Positions 18,595-27,368 are shown, numbered from the stretch's first letter. The stretch is DNA of 42,072 nucleotides from an uncultured Enterobacterales bacterium (GCA_937981905.1 CALJMY010000078.1:1-42072), one strand, 5' to 3'. The notes: generated from the sequence alone by a model not told the origin. Translations and numbers: made by a program.

Positions 18595-19221
18595 ATGACT
18601 GAATTAGACATTGCCTTTATTACCCGTTTTATCGTTAACCTATTGTCGTTAGGCATGCTTTGTTACGGCTGTTATTTTCGAGTGAGTAAAAATTCGGTTG
18701 TTGCCGGATCTTTTGTTCTTTTTGGTGCCGGCGTATTCATTATCACATTCCTACTGCACGGCGTAGATATGTCGATGGAGTTTGCTTTTGGTTTGTTTGC
18801 TGTTTTTACTATGCTGAGGTATCGCACCGAATCTATATCGATTAAAGAAATGACCTATCTCTTCTTGGTAACTGCTATCGCATTGTTAACATCAGTTGGG
18901 CAAATGAGCTTAGTTGATTTAATAACACTAAACGGCACCGTTTGTTTATTAGCTTTTGTTATTGATTCAAGTATTTTTATTAAAAACTACCAAGTACAAG
19001 ATGTAACTTATGAGCGTATTGAAAATATAGCTCCAGAAAAAATGGACATTTTAATCGCAGATTTAAAGCAAAGAACTGGGCTAAATGTCGTGAAGGTTGA
19101 TATTGAAAATATCGACTTTTTAAGAGATACCGCCAAACTTCGCGTTAGCTATTTACCCCATAAAACAGCTAATAAACAAGCCGTATCACATAAGCAGAGT
19201 AATGAAAAAGAGGCGACTTAA
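18595..19221 (+). CDS. DUF4956 inner-membrane protein
   Basis: A 208-residue protein with about five hydrophobic segments (about 7-27, 35-56, 60-74, 84-103, 106-127) and a soluble C-terminal domain of about 75 residues. The family signature FAVFTMLRYRTESISIKEM, followed by TYLF, is intact. DUF4956 genes frequently neighbour VTC-domain genes in bacteria, but the function has not been settled. The start is 1 nt after the VTC stop codon, so the two are probably translationally coupled. A membrane partner or conduit for the polymerase, like the membrane part of the eukaryotic VTC complex, is inference. Confidence 0.87.
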   Translation: MTELDIAFITRFIVNLLSLGMLCYGCYFRVSKNSVVAGSFVLFGAGVFIITFLLHGVDMSMEFAFGLFAVFTMLRYRTESISIKEMTYLFLVTAIALLTSVGQMSLVDLITLNGTVCLLAFVIDSSIFIKNYQVQDVTYERIENIAPEKMDILIADLKQRTGLNVVKVDIENIDFLRDTAKLRVSYLPHKTANKQAVSHKQSNEKEAT

Positions 19222-19222
19222 T

Positions 19223-20320
19223 ATGACTTTTTTATCTCGTGTTTCAACAATATCTTTTATGTCACTTTGTTGTTTGAGTAGTGGTTATGCTCAAGCTAAG
19301 CAAAATGATAATTTCGATGTTAGCGGTTATATCATGGGAGATTATGATTATTTTGACTCAGCCTTTGTCGAGGGGGGCGAAGAATCTGATAGTTCCGGCG
19401 AGAGCGCAGCAGATATTCGCCGAGCCAGATTAAAGTTAAAATATACGTTTAACGATGATTGGGTGAGTAAGTTTCAATTAGACTTTGCCGGCGGTGATAT
19501 TGATATTAAAGATGTATATATTCAATATCGTGGCTTCTCATTTGCAGATGTAACATTGGGACAGCAAAAAGAGCCTTTCGGTTTAGAAAAATTAACGAGT
19601 TCTAGAAATTCATTTATGATTGAACGTAGCATGGTAACCAGTGCTCTTTCACCAGGGCGTAGCCTTGGTTTAAGTTTAGCCGGTGAATTACCTTCACTAC
19701 ATTGGAAAGTAGGCTATTACCAACCTGAAGATGAAGATTCGACATCTGCAATTACAGGACGTATTGCTTGGGTGCCTTGGCAAAATGATCATAATTTATT
19801 TCATGTTGGTGTGGCTTTCAGTGAGCGAGATAACAACGGTAACGATTTTAGAATTAATGAAACACTTGAAGTTAATTTCTCGGACTCACTATTGGAAGGT
19901 GACAAGTTATCTATTGATGATATTTCACAACAAAGCTTAGAGATGTTATGGATTCAAAATAACTTTACATTAATGGCTGAATGGCAACAAGCGACTGTAT
20001 CTGGTAGCGATGTTGAAACTCATGATTATGAAGGCGGCTATTTACAGATGAGCTATCAATTCTCTGGTGGGCATCGAAAATATAAAAATGGAGTGCTTGG
20101 TAATAGTTCTAAAAAGGGATGGGAAATTACCAGTCGCTACAGTACGTTTGCTTTAAATAATGAATTTAAAGATGCTGAAACCTACGCCATTGGTCTAAAT
20201 TATACGTTTAATAAAAACTTTAAAGTGATGGCTGATTTAACGAAAGCTAATACTTATTTTGACGGAATAAATGTCGATTCAGGTAATGCTATTTCACTGC
20301 GCCTACAATATTCATTTTGA
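19223..20320 (+). CDS. OprO/OprP-type phosphate- or polyphosphate-selective porin
   Basis: A 365-residue outer-membrane barrel. The ATG at 19223 is preferred over 19202, which overlaps the DUF4956 gene: GAGG lies 9 nt before it and the product starts with a signal peptide (TISFMSLCCLSSGYAQA). Family features are VSGYIMGDYDYFD, AADIRRARLKLKYTF, DIKDVYIQYRG, VTLGQQKEPFGLEKLTSS, FMIERSMVTSALSPGR and a terminal aromatic SLRLQYSF. In Pseudomonas the OprP/OprO pair passes phosphate and pyrophosphate. The location directly after a polyphosphate polymerase and membrane partner suggests this porin belongs to a polyphosphate pathway. The 1-nt spacing shows it is part of the same operon. Confidence 0.88.
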   Translation: MTFLSRVSTISFMSLCCLSSGYAQAKQNDNFDVSGYIMGDYDYFDSAFVEGGEESDSSGESAADIRRARLKLKYTFNDDWVSKFQLDFAGGDIDIKDVYIQYRGFSFADVTLGQQKEPFGLEKLTSSRNSFMIERSMVTSALSPGRSLGLSLAGELPSLHWKVGYYQPEDEDSTSAITGRIAWVPWQNDHNLFHVGVAFSERDNNGNDFRINETLEVNFSDSLLEGDKLSIDDISQQSLEMLWIQNNFTLMAEWQQATVSGSDVETHDYEGGYLQMSYQFSGGHRKYKNGVLGNSSKKGWEITSRYSTFALNNEFKDAETYAIGLNYTFNKNFKVMADLTKANTYFDGINVDSGNAISLRLQYSF

Positions 20321-20337
20321 CACCAATTGAATGTTCG

Positions 20338-20375
20338 ATGATTAAGTAATACGGCGTAAAGTATTACTTAATCAT
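20338..20375. terminator. Hairpin between convergent porin and GNAT genes
   Basis: Perfect 15-bp arms (ATGATTAAGTAATAC and complement, 20338-20352 and 20361-20375) with an 8-nt loop. The right arm overlaps the GNAT stop codon region. There is no T-tract, so it may act as a transcript-stabilising or weak terminating structure. Confidence 0.55.
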
Positions 20376-20849
20376 ATATAAACAATTTTTTAAGGGGATG
20401 TTTTCTGGATAATCACTGACCGTAAATCCATGTTTAAGATAACTCTTAATAGCACTTTTATTATGATCCCACACAAACAACGAACATGTGGTTACTTGTA
20501 AGTCATTAAGTCCTATATCAACAAGCTGTTTCATCAATTGCGCTGCAATACCTTTCCCCCGATATTGTGGATTAACAATTAATCTAGCCAGATGGCACTT
20601 TCCTAAACGCTCGTAATACTGTCCAAATGCTAATAATTTATTAGTTGAATCAGTATTTTCTGGCAAATCAATTAGATCAGAAGTAAGACTAAAAGAGTTG
20701 AAGTTGTTCATACTTAAGTCTTCACTGAACGTCGTTAAATTATAAGGGTATCTAAAATTTGGCCCAGACCAGTCAGTTAATTCTTTTTCATTGGAGAACC
20801 AACTCATCAATTCTATAACATGAGATGTTAGTGGCTGAGTTAATGTCAT
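20364..20849 (-). CDS. GNAT-family N-acetyltransferase
   Basis: A 161-residue acetyl-CoA-dependent acyltransferase. The acetyl-CoA pyrophosphate loop reads RLIVNPQYRGKGIAAQLMKQ (about 89-108), preceded by the beta strand of LLAFGQYYERLGKCHL and followed by LFVWDHNKSAIKSYLKHGF, the classic GNAT C-terminal motif. The substrate cannot be inferred. It is alone on the minus strand, with its promoter in 20850-21022, where no other gene is seen. Confidence 0.88.
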   Translation of the reverse strand: MTLTQPLTSHVIELMSWFSNEKELTDWSGPNFRYPYNLTTFSEDLSMNNFNSFSLTSDLIDLPENTDSTNKLLAFGQYYERLGKCHLARLIVNPQYRGKGIAAQLMKQLVDIGLNDLQVTTCSLFVWDHNKSAIKSYLKHGFTVSDYPENIPLKNCLYMIK

Positions 20850-21022
20850 TTAATCTAATTCCTCATCATTACTTTTATTAAAAACAGCGTCTATATTGAA
20901 TAGTTAATTTACTTATAAAATTAACACATTAAATGGCTACCTCATTAATTTATTAAAAATAAATAGACTAGCTATCTACTGGTAGGTATATTGTTTTTTA
21001 TTATTTATTCAATCGGTAAAAT

Positions 21023-21865
21023 GTGATGACATATTCTGTAGAAAAAACACAACTTCATTATATTAAAAATGACTCAACGGCTGTCCCTGTTGTTAATTAT
21101 TCTGGGCATGATGAATCTCAAGGGTATAGCGATGATTATATTTTTCACGAGACTGACATTATTAATGCCAGAACACCTGACACAAGAGCACTCAATGATA
21201 AAGCCGCTTTTAGTTTAAACCGTGAAGCGTTTAAATTAGTAACGTTTACGCCTGGCAATGTTGATTTTTTAGATACTCAATCGGTGAGTGAAACATATTA
21301 TGATGATGTTGAAGCCTTAGTAAAAAAAGAAACAGGGGCAAGTGATGTGTTTGTGTTTGATCACACAGTACGCCGCGGTATTAAAAATTCTAACAGACAG
21401 CCTGCTTATCATATTCATAATGATTACACGTTTGAAACAGGACAAAGTAGAGCGTTGTCAGTGCTTGGTGAAGATGTATTAAAGAAATTTAGTGGCAAAC
21501 GAATGATACAAATTAATGTGTGGCGTTCTATCGACGGTATTGTAGAAAAAGATCCTTTGGCATTAATGGATGCAACAACGTTAGATCCAAAAGACCTAGT
21601 CAAAACTGACATCCATTTTAATGATATGAATACAGGTGATACACATAAAGGGGAGATTTTTGCGCTTAAAAAGAATCCAAATCAAAAGTGGTATTACTAT
21701 CCTGAAATGAACGAGCAAGAAGCGATATTAATCAAAGGGTTTGATAGCGATGAATCTCAGTCTCGTTTTGCTATGCACACAGCTTTTGCGCTTTCTAATC
21801 AAAATGAAAAAACCAAGCCAAGACAAAGTATTGAGACAAGAACTTATGCTTTTTTTGATGAATAA
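21023..21865 (+). CDS. CmcJ/NvfI-family non-haem oxidoreductase
   Basis: A 280-residue protein resembling the CmcJ/NvfI group (related to the P8 component of cephamycin 7-alpha-methoxylation and to fungal oxygenases). Diagnostic stretches are FDHTVRRG, a His-containing YHIHNDYTFETG, MIQINVWRSIDGIVEKDPLALMD split by few changes, NPNQKWYYYPEMNEQEAILIKGFDSD, and FAMHTAFAL followed by PRQSIETRTYAFF. The conserved His residues in HxHND and MHTAF probably bind iron. ATG ATG offers two starts, and no strong Shine-Dalgarno is seen. No biosynthetic cluster surrounds it, so the substrate is unknown. Confidence 0.78.
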   Translation: MMTYSVEKTQLHYIKNDSTAVPVVNYSGHDESQGYSDDYIFHETDIINARTPDTRALNDKAAFSLNREAFKLVTFTPGNVDFLDTQSVSETYYDDVEALVKKETGASDVFVFDHTVRRGIKNSNRQPAYHIHNDYTFETGQSRALSVLGEDVLKKFSGKRMIQINVWRSIDGIVEKDPLALMDATTLDPKDLVKTDIHFNDMNTGDTHKGEIFALKKNPNQKWYYYPEMNEQEAILIKGFDSDESQSRFAMHTAFALSNQNEKTKPRQSIETRTYAFFDE

Positions 21866-21905
21866 AAATTTGTAGTAGTCATTCAGATATATTTAAATTC
21901 AAATA

Positions 21906-21938
21906 ATGAGCACTTATATATAGTTAATAAGTGCTCAT
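21906..21938. terminator. Hairpin between convergent CmcJ-like and DJ-1-like genes
   Basis: 11-bp perfect arms (ATGAGCACTTA and complement, 21906-21916 and 21928-21938) with an AT-rich 11-nt loop. It lacks a T-tract. Position between two converging stops supports a terminator role. Confidence 0.55.
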
Positions 21939-21970
21939 GAACTAACGTTGTAATCTATACCAAATAGCCG

Positions 21971-22639
21971 TTATAGATGTTTAACAATTGCTTGTGCAAC
22001 AGCATGCGCACTTGCAGGGTTTTGTCCTGTAATCACACGTTCGTCTTCAACAACAAATGTATTCCAAGGTTGTACTTTATTATAACGACCAGCATTACGT
22101 GCTAGTGACTCTTCTAATAAAAATGGAATGTTAGTAATAGTGCCGTAATCAATTTCTTCTTCACGTGTAAAGCCAGTCACTGATTTGTCTGCAATTAGCT
22201 TTTGACCGTTTGATAACGTGATAGGTAATAAACCAGCTGGGCCATGACATACCGCAGCAATAATGCCGCCATCTTCATAATGCTTAGCACTTAATGCAGC
22301 AAACTCTTCGTTAGTTGCAAGATCTGATAACAAGCCAAAACCACCTGGGTAGAATACAGCGTCATAATCCGCAATATTTACTTGTGATACTGGAATTGTA
22401 TTATTAATACGATTTTGAAAATCATCACTTGCCACAATAGCAGCGTTTACAGCATCATCTTCTATGTCAGTGCCATATACAGGTGCTTTTCCGCCTTTAA
22501 TTGAAGCAATATCATATGCAATACCTTGTGCATTAAACACATCTAATGCATGAGTCAGTTCAGGAGAATAGGTACCGTTTGCTTCATCGGTTGTACCCAG
22601 TGTTGCGTGATTTGTTACAGGAATAAGTACTTTTTTCAT
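21971..22639 (-). CDS. DJ-1/PfpI-type glutamine amidotransferase-like protein
   Basis: A 222-residue member of the class I glutamine amidotransferase-like/DJ-1 superfamily, closest in look to the HchA/Hsp31-type glyoxalase III or deglycase branch. The nucleophile elbow AVCHGPAGL gives Cys131 and His132, with Glu27 in SPELTHALD as the third expected residue and YPGGFGLLSDL as the oxyanion region. Activity on methylglyoxal is possible but not shown by the sequence. The divergent LysR gene 230 bp away is its probable regulator. Confidence 0.87.
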   Translation of the reverse strand: MKKVLIPVTNHATLGTTDEANGTYSPELTHALDVFNAQGIAYDIASIKGGKAPVYGTDIEDDAVNAAIVASDDFQNRINNTIPVSQVNIADYDAVFYPGGFGLLSDLATNEEFAALSAKHYEDGGIIAAVCHGPAGLLPITLSNGQKLIADKSVTGFTREEEIDYGTITNIPFLLEESLARNAGRYNKVQPWNTFVVEDERVITGQNPASAHAVAQAIVKHL

Positions 22640-22771
22640 GTGAATGTCCTTAATGATAATTTAGTGTAATTGTTTAACTGTTTTTTCATTCTTAAGTGAG
22701 AGCGTATCTAAGAATATAGTTAGAGTGTAGTTGTTTGCTCACAGAATGTTAATATAGCAAATTAGCAAATC

Positions 22772-22793
22772 ATTATTGTTATATAACAACAAT
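22772..22793. promoter_or_regulatory. Palindrome in the DJ-1/LysR divergent region, candidate operator
   Basis: TTGTTATATAACAA (22776-22789) is a perfect 14-bp palindrome, extended to 22 bp with one mismatched pair. It fits the T-N11-A symmetry of LysR-type sites and lies between the two divergent starts. Assignment to the adjacent LysR protein is inference. Confidence 0.5.
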
Positions 22794-22869
22794 AGGTTTC
22801 TTATTAACGGCTGATAGGCAACTTATTAATGAGTAGAAAGTATAAGCAGAAAGTGTAATAGGAAGTGTA

Positions 22870-23751
22870 ATGGATAATTTTGAAGGTATTATTGAGTTTG
22901 TTGCTGTCGCTGAAACTCAAGGATTCTCAGCAGCAGCCAAGCAATTAAAATGTAGCACGAGTCATGTGAGCCGTCAGATAGCTAAATTAGAACAGCGACT
23001 CGGTTGTGCGTTATTTGCTAGAACCACACGACTTGTTAGTTTAACGCCATCTGGCACTGCATATTATCAACAATGCAAAGATCTCGTTGTGGGATTACAA
23101 CAAGCTAATGAGCAAATCAGTCAGCAGCAATTCCATCTTAGTGGCACATTAAAGGTTAGTGGTGCTGGTACGTTTGTTGAAGAGTTTGTTGCTCCTGCAT
23201 TAATGGAGTTTGCTAAACTTCATCCTGATTTATCCATAGAATTAGATTTTAATAGCCGTATTGTGAATTTTGTTGAAGATGGAATCGACTTCGCTATTCG
23301 CTATGGAAAGTTGGCTGATTCAGGGCTGGTGGCTCGTAAACTAGCAGACCGCCCAATGATGGCAGTAGCTAGTCCACAATACTTACAACAAAACGGTACT
23401 CCTAAACATCCTAAGCAGTTAATCAACCACAGCTGTATCATTTCAAATAATGATCATTGGTTATTTGATGATGACAATAATCTAGAAAATATAAAAGTAA
23501 AAGGTCGCTGGCGAAGTAATAATGCACATGGTGTTGTTGATGCTTGTGAGCAAGGTTTAGGCATCGCTTATATGCCTAAAAGTAGTTTCAATAAATCGGT
23601 AGCAACAGGCGCATTAGTGCCTGTCTTAGAACCATTTTGGAGCAAAGGTTCTAGCAGTTGGATTGTATATCAAAATCGCCGATTTTTACCCATGAGAGCA
23701 AGGTTAGCAATTGATTATCTAATCGAACATTTTGATGATTGGGAGGAGTAG
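22870..23751 (+). CDS. LysR-family transcriptional regulator
   Basis: A 293-residue LysR protein. The winged helix-turn-helix occupies about residues 1-60 (FVAVAETQGFSAAAKQLK, SHVSRQIAKLEQRLG, LFARTTRLVSLTPSG), followed by a substrate-binding domain (about 90-290) with the usual ending. It belongs to the CrgA-like subgroup by overall pattern. AGGA 6 nt before the ATG is a good ribosome-binding site. It is divergent from the DJ-1-like gene and probably controls it, perhaps in response to a reactive carbonyl or oxidant; the ligand is not visible. Confidence 0.92.
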   Translation: MDNFEGIIEFVAVAETQGFSAAAKQLKCSTSHVSRQIAKLEQRLGCALFARTTRLVSLTPSGTAYYQQCKDLVVGLQQANEQISQQQFHLSGTLKVSGAGTFVEEFVAPALMEFAKLHPDLSIELDFNSRIVNFVEDGIDFAIRYGKLADSGLVARKLADRPMMAVASPQYLQQNGTPKHPKQLINHSCIISNNDHWLFDDDNNLENIKVKGRWRSNNAHGVVDACEQGLGIAYMPKSSFNKSVATGALVPVLEPFWSKGSSSWIVYQNRRFLPMRARLAIDYLIEHFDDWEE

Positions 23752-23753
23752 GG

Positions 23754-23775
23754 ATAAGGAATAATTTTTCCTTAT
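23754..23775. terminator. Hairpin between convergent LysR and membrane-protein genes
   Basis: Arms ATAAGGAA and TTCCTTAT (23754-23761, 23768-23775) enclose a 6-nt loop. The T-tract is weak. It overlaps the stop region of the minus-strand gene. Confidence 0.5.
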
Positions 23776-24167
23776 GTTCCTAAATACGCATAATAAAAAC
23801 AAATTAACGCAACCATTCCAAAAACTACATATGAATAGTGTTTACCTTTTGTATAACCAAAAGATAATGCGCCGCTAATAGTAAACACCACGCCAACAAT
23901 GTATAACAATACGGCTGTTAAATTCGACACATCAAAGTGTAAGATTAATAATATAACTGCAAAGCCAAACCATGAAACTGTCGTTAAATGCCATGCAAAA
24001 CGAAGCGTTTGCTTGGTAAAAACAGTAGAGCCAAATAAGACAGGTAATTCTTGTTTAAACAGTCGAATGAGTATGAAACGTTCACCCAAGTAAGAATGAA
24101 CGCAACCAATAAATAGTAATAAAATTGCAGCAATCGCTAACATGTTATTTCTTTGACTCATTTTCAT
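23772..24167 (-). CDS. Small four-helix inner-membrane protein, unknown function
   Basis: A 131-residue hydrophobic protein with four predicted membrane helices (about 8-27, 55-75, 80-100, 108-128). A conserved-looking HSYLGERF follows the first helix and LRFAWHLTTVSWFG precedes the second; I have seen this pattern in hypothetical proteins but can give it no function. Start is at 24167 or the inner ATG at 24161. Its start overlaps the end of the upstream lipoprotein gene by 23 nt, so the two are probably co-transcribed. Confidence 0.75.
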   Translation of the reverse strand: MKMSQRNNMLAIAAILLLFIGCVHSYLGERFILIRLFKQELPVLFGSTVFTKQTLRFAWHLTTVSWFGFAVILLILHFDVSNLTAVLLYIVGVVFTISGALSFGYTKGKHYSYVVFGMVALICFYYAYLGT

Positions 24168-26304
24168 ATTGAGTATTTAATATTTTTAGAAAATCACTGT
24201 CTTTTCGGTAGTATGTAAAATCAGTATCTTTAGTGAATTGTTCGATAGGTTTACCTAACTCTCTTGCTCTTTTCGTTGCCACAAGTAACTCACTTTTATT
24301 GTTATTAAGTGCATAAAAACAAGCTAGGTTATAAGCCAATGTCCCATTGTTATGTGTTGATATATCAAAGTTGGTACCCAGTAATGTATTAATAACGATG
24401 GATGTTATCTTGTCATTTTTACCTATAATACCCGCTACTAATCCTTGACTAGCAATAACTGAATGATTGTAAATAATCATTTCTGTCGTGTTGTTTAGAT
24501 CAATAAAAGGAAAAACGTAATCGTTATAAATATGTATTATTTGATATCCTTCATCTAAGTTAACGCCTTTATTTGATATTTTAGCTGCTAAATAAAGAAC
24601 AATTGATGGTACATATTCCTGAGTAAATTCTTTTGTTTTAGACAATTCTTTTATACGAACCAATGCCTCTTTTAATGGCATTTCTTGTTCAAATATTTCG
24701 TTGTGTAATGCTTTTACTTTTGCACGTTCTATTTTGGCACTGCTATGTAATGGATAACTCACTTTTTGCTGCGTTAACGTAATTGATTTTCCTTTCAGAG
24801 ATACAGTTAATTTTAGTCTTGCTTCTCTTTTATTTATTTCCTCAAATGCTAACTGTAAATTCAGTGGTGAAATTGATTTACGCTTTGACTGTCCTTCTAA
24901 TAATTTATTCACCGCTGCTTGCAGTTCTTGTGGGTCCAAATCTACAGCAAGTTGTAATTTGGTGTAATTATCAGGGGTGTGAAACCAAGCTATTTCTTGT
25001 TGATTAACGTGCAGTTTAAAAACAGATTTATAATACCCCGTTTTTAAATTAACTGTGAAATTGGTTGGTAAATGATAAAAAGCTTGAGGCTGTGCCGCTG
25101 ATGAGACTGTCGCTTCATCAGGCACTTTAATACGTTTACCTAATCGGTAGAATTTTTGAGGTACATTCCGGTCATTAAAGTTTATTTTCCCCCATGTGTC
25201 GTGACCACCGATTGTATTTATGCCTGTTATGTCAAATAACCAAGGTTGATTATTAGTTTTGGTTGGACTCGATGTCGTTTTTTTTCTAACAATATAAAGC
25301 CCAACATTATCTTCATATAAATGATTTATATTGTCTTCTGTCGCGGAATATCGATAAGGAAGGTGAGTTAATATTAGTATTTTTAAATCGGGTTCATTGG
25401 GGATTTCATAAACATGTAAATTGCTAAAATTGATTTCATCTTCGGTAGAGTTTCTATGCGACTGGTTATCAGCAATGACACGAAAAGAGAGAGCTTCATT
25501 ATTATGAATTAAGTTGACTAAAGCGTCGCCAAACCAATAACGGCCAGGTAATTCACCGCCATAGCCTTTTATAAAAGGATATAAAGCATGGCTAAGAATA
25601 TGAATACCTAAACCTTCTTCTAAATAATATTTTCGTCTTTTAAACCCATCAACACTGATTGGACGCGATTCACTTTTGTATTGATAGGTGTTCTTTAAAG
25701 GGGAAATATTAGCTTGAAAAGTTTTATCAAAACCTTTAAAACACGTTTCAACCCAATTTGAACCTTTAACTCGAGAGTTATCACAAAAAGAACCTATGGA
25801 GTCACGTTTATTCGAAATATCAATAACCGTTTTATCATCGCCATTAATTAAATAAGCGTAAGCGGTGTCTTTAAATTCATCAAATTCTACAATATCGGCT
25901 TGTTCAAATAGGCTAATTAATTGTTGGTTAGAATAGGTATTTCCATCTAATGAATGTTGGTACTTTTTCTTATTTTTATCACCAGTATGAATCCAGTCTA
26001 TGTAAAATTCAGGATCAAAGTAATAACCAGAAACCTCCCATTTACCATAGCTATGTATGCTATCTACCAACTGTCCATTTTCATCTAATTTCCATAAATA
26101 ACTACCTGAAGAAATTATTATCTGTTTCTTTTCAATATGGTGTTTAAGAGAACGAATACTGCCGTCAATTAATTTAATAAGCTCATAATTTTTGGATGTA
26201 GAGATACTTTCGACAAGGTTGGGGTAATTTTTTTTAGTCTGTGGAGTACTAGTGCAAGATAGTAGCGAGAACATTATAATACTCATTAAAATTGATTTAA
26301 ACAT
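24145..26304 (-). CDS. Large outer-membrane-type lipoprotein with TPR-like C-terminus, unknown function
   Basis: A 719-residue protein with a lipoprotein signal (hydrophobic stretch ending LLSC, acylated Cys17, next residue Thr, which favours outer-membrane sorting). The middle holds tryptophan- and tyrosine-rich beta-like segments (ELPGRYWFGDALVNLI, PWLFDITGINTIGG) of no family I recognise. The C-terminal 50 residues read like a TPR end-of-group module (LAYNLACFYALNN ... RARELGKP ... DTDFTYYRKDSDF). It ends inside the start of the membrane-protein gene. Function is unknown; it may act in the periplasm on another envelope component. Confidence 0.78.
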   Translation of the reverse strand: MFKSILMSIIMFSLLSCTSTPQTKKNYPNLVESISTSKNYELIKLIDGSIRSLKHHIEKKQIIISSGSYLWKLDENGQLVDSIHSYGKWEVSGYYFDPEFYIDWIHTGDKNKKKYQHSLDGNTYSNQQLISLFEQADIVEFDEFKDTAYAYLINGDDKTVIDISNKRDSIGSFCDNSRVKGSNWVETCFKGFDKTFQANISPLKNTYQYKSESRPISVDGFKRRKYYLEEGLGIHILSHALYPFIKGYGGELPGRYWFGDALVNLIHNNEALSFRVIADNQSHRNSTEDEINFSNLHVYEIPNEPDLKILILTHLPYRYSATEDNINHLYEDNVGLYIVRKKTTSSPTKTNNQPWLFDITGINTIGGHDTWGKINFNDRNVPQKFYRLGKRIKVPDEATVSSAAQPQAFYHLPTNFTVNLKTGYYKSVFKLHVNQQEIAWFHTPDNYTKLQLAVDLDPQELQAAVNKLLEGQSKRKSISPLNLQLAFEEINKREARLKLTVSLKGKSITLTQQKVSYPLHSSAKIERAKVKALHNEIFEQEMPLKEALVRIKELSKTKEFTQEYVPSIVLYLAAKISNKGVNLDEGYQIIHIYNDYVFPFIDLNNTTEMIIYNHSVIASQGLVAGIIGKNDKITSIVINTLLGTNFDISTHNNGTLAYNLACFYALNNNKSELLVATKRARELGKPIEQFTKDTDFTYYRKDSDFLKILNTQYENESKK

Positions 26305-26359
26305 ATCCGTATATTTAACCTTAATTAAATCTCAATAGAGATAATGCACTATGTGAAAG

Positions 26360-26782
26360 TTATGTAGAACATTTATAAATAACACGTGCTTCCTGATGCA
26401 CTTGCAAATCATTAGATAAATGACTCCAATTCGCTTTGTTGTTTGTGAATATTTGAGCATCTATTGTGACAGGAATTTCTTCATCAAACGTGGCAATAGC
26501 AAGCTCTATATTTTCTAGTAAGGCGCCTTTCACTCGAAACCCTAAACTAGAACCGCAATCATTACAGAATGTTCTAATAGTACCGTTATTAGCTGTATAG
26601 TGCTTAAGTAAGTGCTCACCGTCAAGCCATGTTAAGTCACTAACACCAACAAGCGTACCAAAAGCCGCCCCATGAAATTTACGACACATTGTACAATAAC
26701 AATTTGCGGCTTGTTTATTAAAGTTAGTGACGCTAAATGTAACGCCGCCACATAAACAAGAACCACTATATTTTTTACTCAT
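26360..26782 (-). CDS. GFA (CENP-V/glutathione-dependent formaldehyde-activating) family protein
   Basis: A 140-residue zinc protein of the GFA/CENP-V fold. The seven metal-type cysteines are all present: C9 and C11 (SCLCGG), C28, C30 and C33 (NCYCTMCRK), and C73 and C76 (FCNDCGSSL). This matches the structural zinc and catalytic cysteine pattern of the family. Substrate is not predictable, since most members do not act on formaldehyde. It lies between the truncated haemoglobin gene (42 nt upstream) and the lipoprotein gene (55 nt downstream) on the same strand. Confidence 0.9.
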   Translation of the reverse strand: MSKKYSGSCLCGGVTFSVTNFNKQAANCYCTMCRKFHGAAFGTLVGVSDLTWLDGEHLLKHYTANNGTIRTFCNDCGSSLGFRVKGALLENIELAIATFDEEIPVTIDAQIFTNNKANWSHLSNDLQVHQEARVIYKCST

Positions 26783-26824
26783 CCTAAGTATGATTCTCTA
26801 AATTAATGGCTAATTTGAATTTTA

Positions 26825-27238
26825 TTAAGAGCCAGATACCATTCTAATTCGTTCTGCTGGCACTCGTAGTTGCTTCATTAAATATACTTTAAACGCACTT
26901 TCATAAGGTTGATTGTCGACAGCTTTTTGCATGCATAACAGCCATGCTTCACTTTCTTCAACACCAACTGTTAAATGTTTATGTGCTTGGGGAATATTAA
27001 TACCGCCAAAGTGCTCCGCATATAATTTAGGGCCACCTAACCAACCAGATAAGAAATACGTTAGCTTAGTGCGTGAGTTAGATAAATCGGCTGAATGCAT
27101 ATCTCTAATTTTTTTAGACTCTGAAAATTCATCCATATTTTGATAAAACTCATTAACGAGTTGGGTTATACCTGGTAACTTTCCAGCAGCAATGTAAGAG
27201 TTATCATTTATGCCATATTCATCGTTTTTATCATTCAT
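26825..27238 (-). CDS. Group II truncated haemoglobin
   Basis: A 137-residue haem protein of the trHb2 (GlbO) type, expected to bind oxygen or nitric oxide in the cytoplasm. Visible features: B10 Tyr in the VNEFYQNM segment (Y32), the LSGWLGGPKLYAEHFG loop, proximal His88 in AHKHLTVG, and Trp99 at G8 (EAWLLCM), the residue typical of group II. It ends 42 nt before the GFA gene and may be co-transcribed with it, as a nitrosative or carbonyl stress pair; that link is inference. Confidence 0.92.
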   Translation of the reverse strand: MNDKNDEYGINDNSYIAAGKLPGITQLVNEFYQNMDEFSESKKIRDMHSADLSNSRTKLTYFLSGWLGGPKLYAEHFGGINIPQAHKHLTVGVEESEAWLLCMQKAVDNQPYESAFKVYLMKQLRVPAERIRMVSGS

Positions 27239-27368
27239 GTTATTAGTGCCTTAATTCTTTTATCAGCGATAGTATTAGTTAATGCATTTAATAACAAACA
27301 ACTCTAATCTATTTAATCTCAAGATATTCTAATCTATTTATTAAGTCGATGTTTATAAACACGGAATT

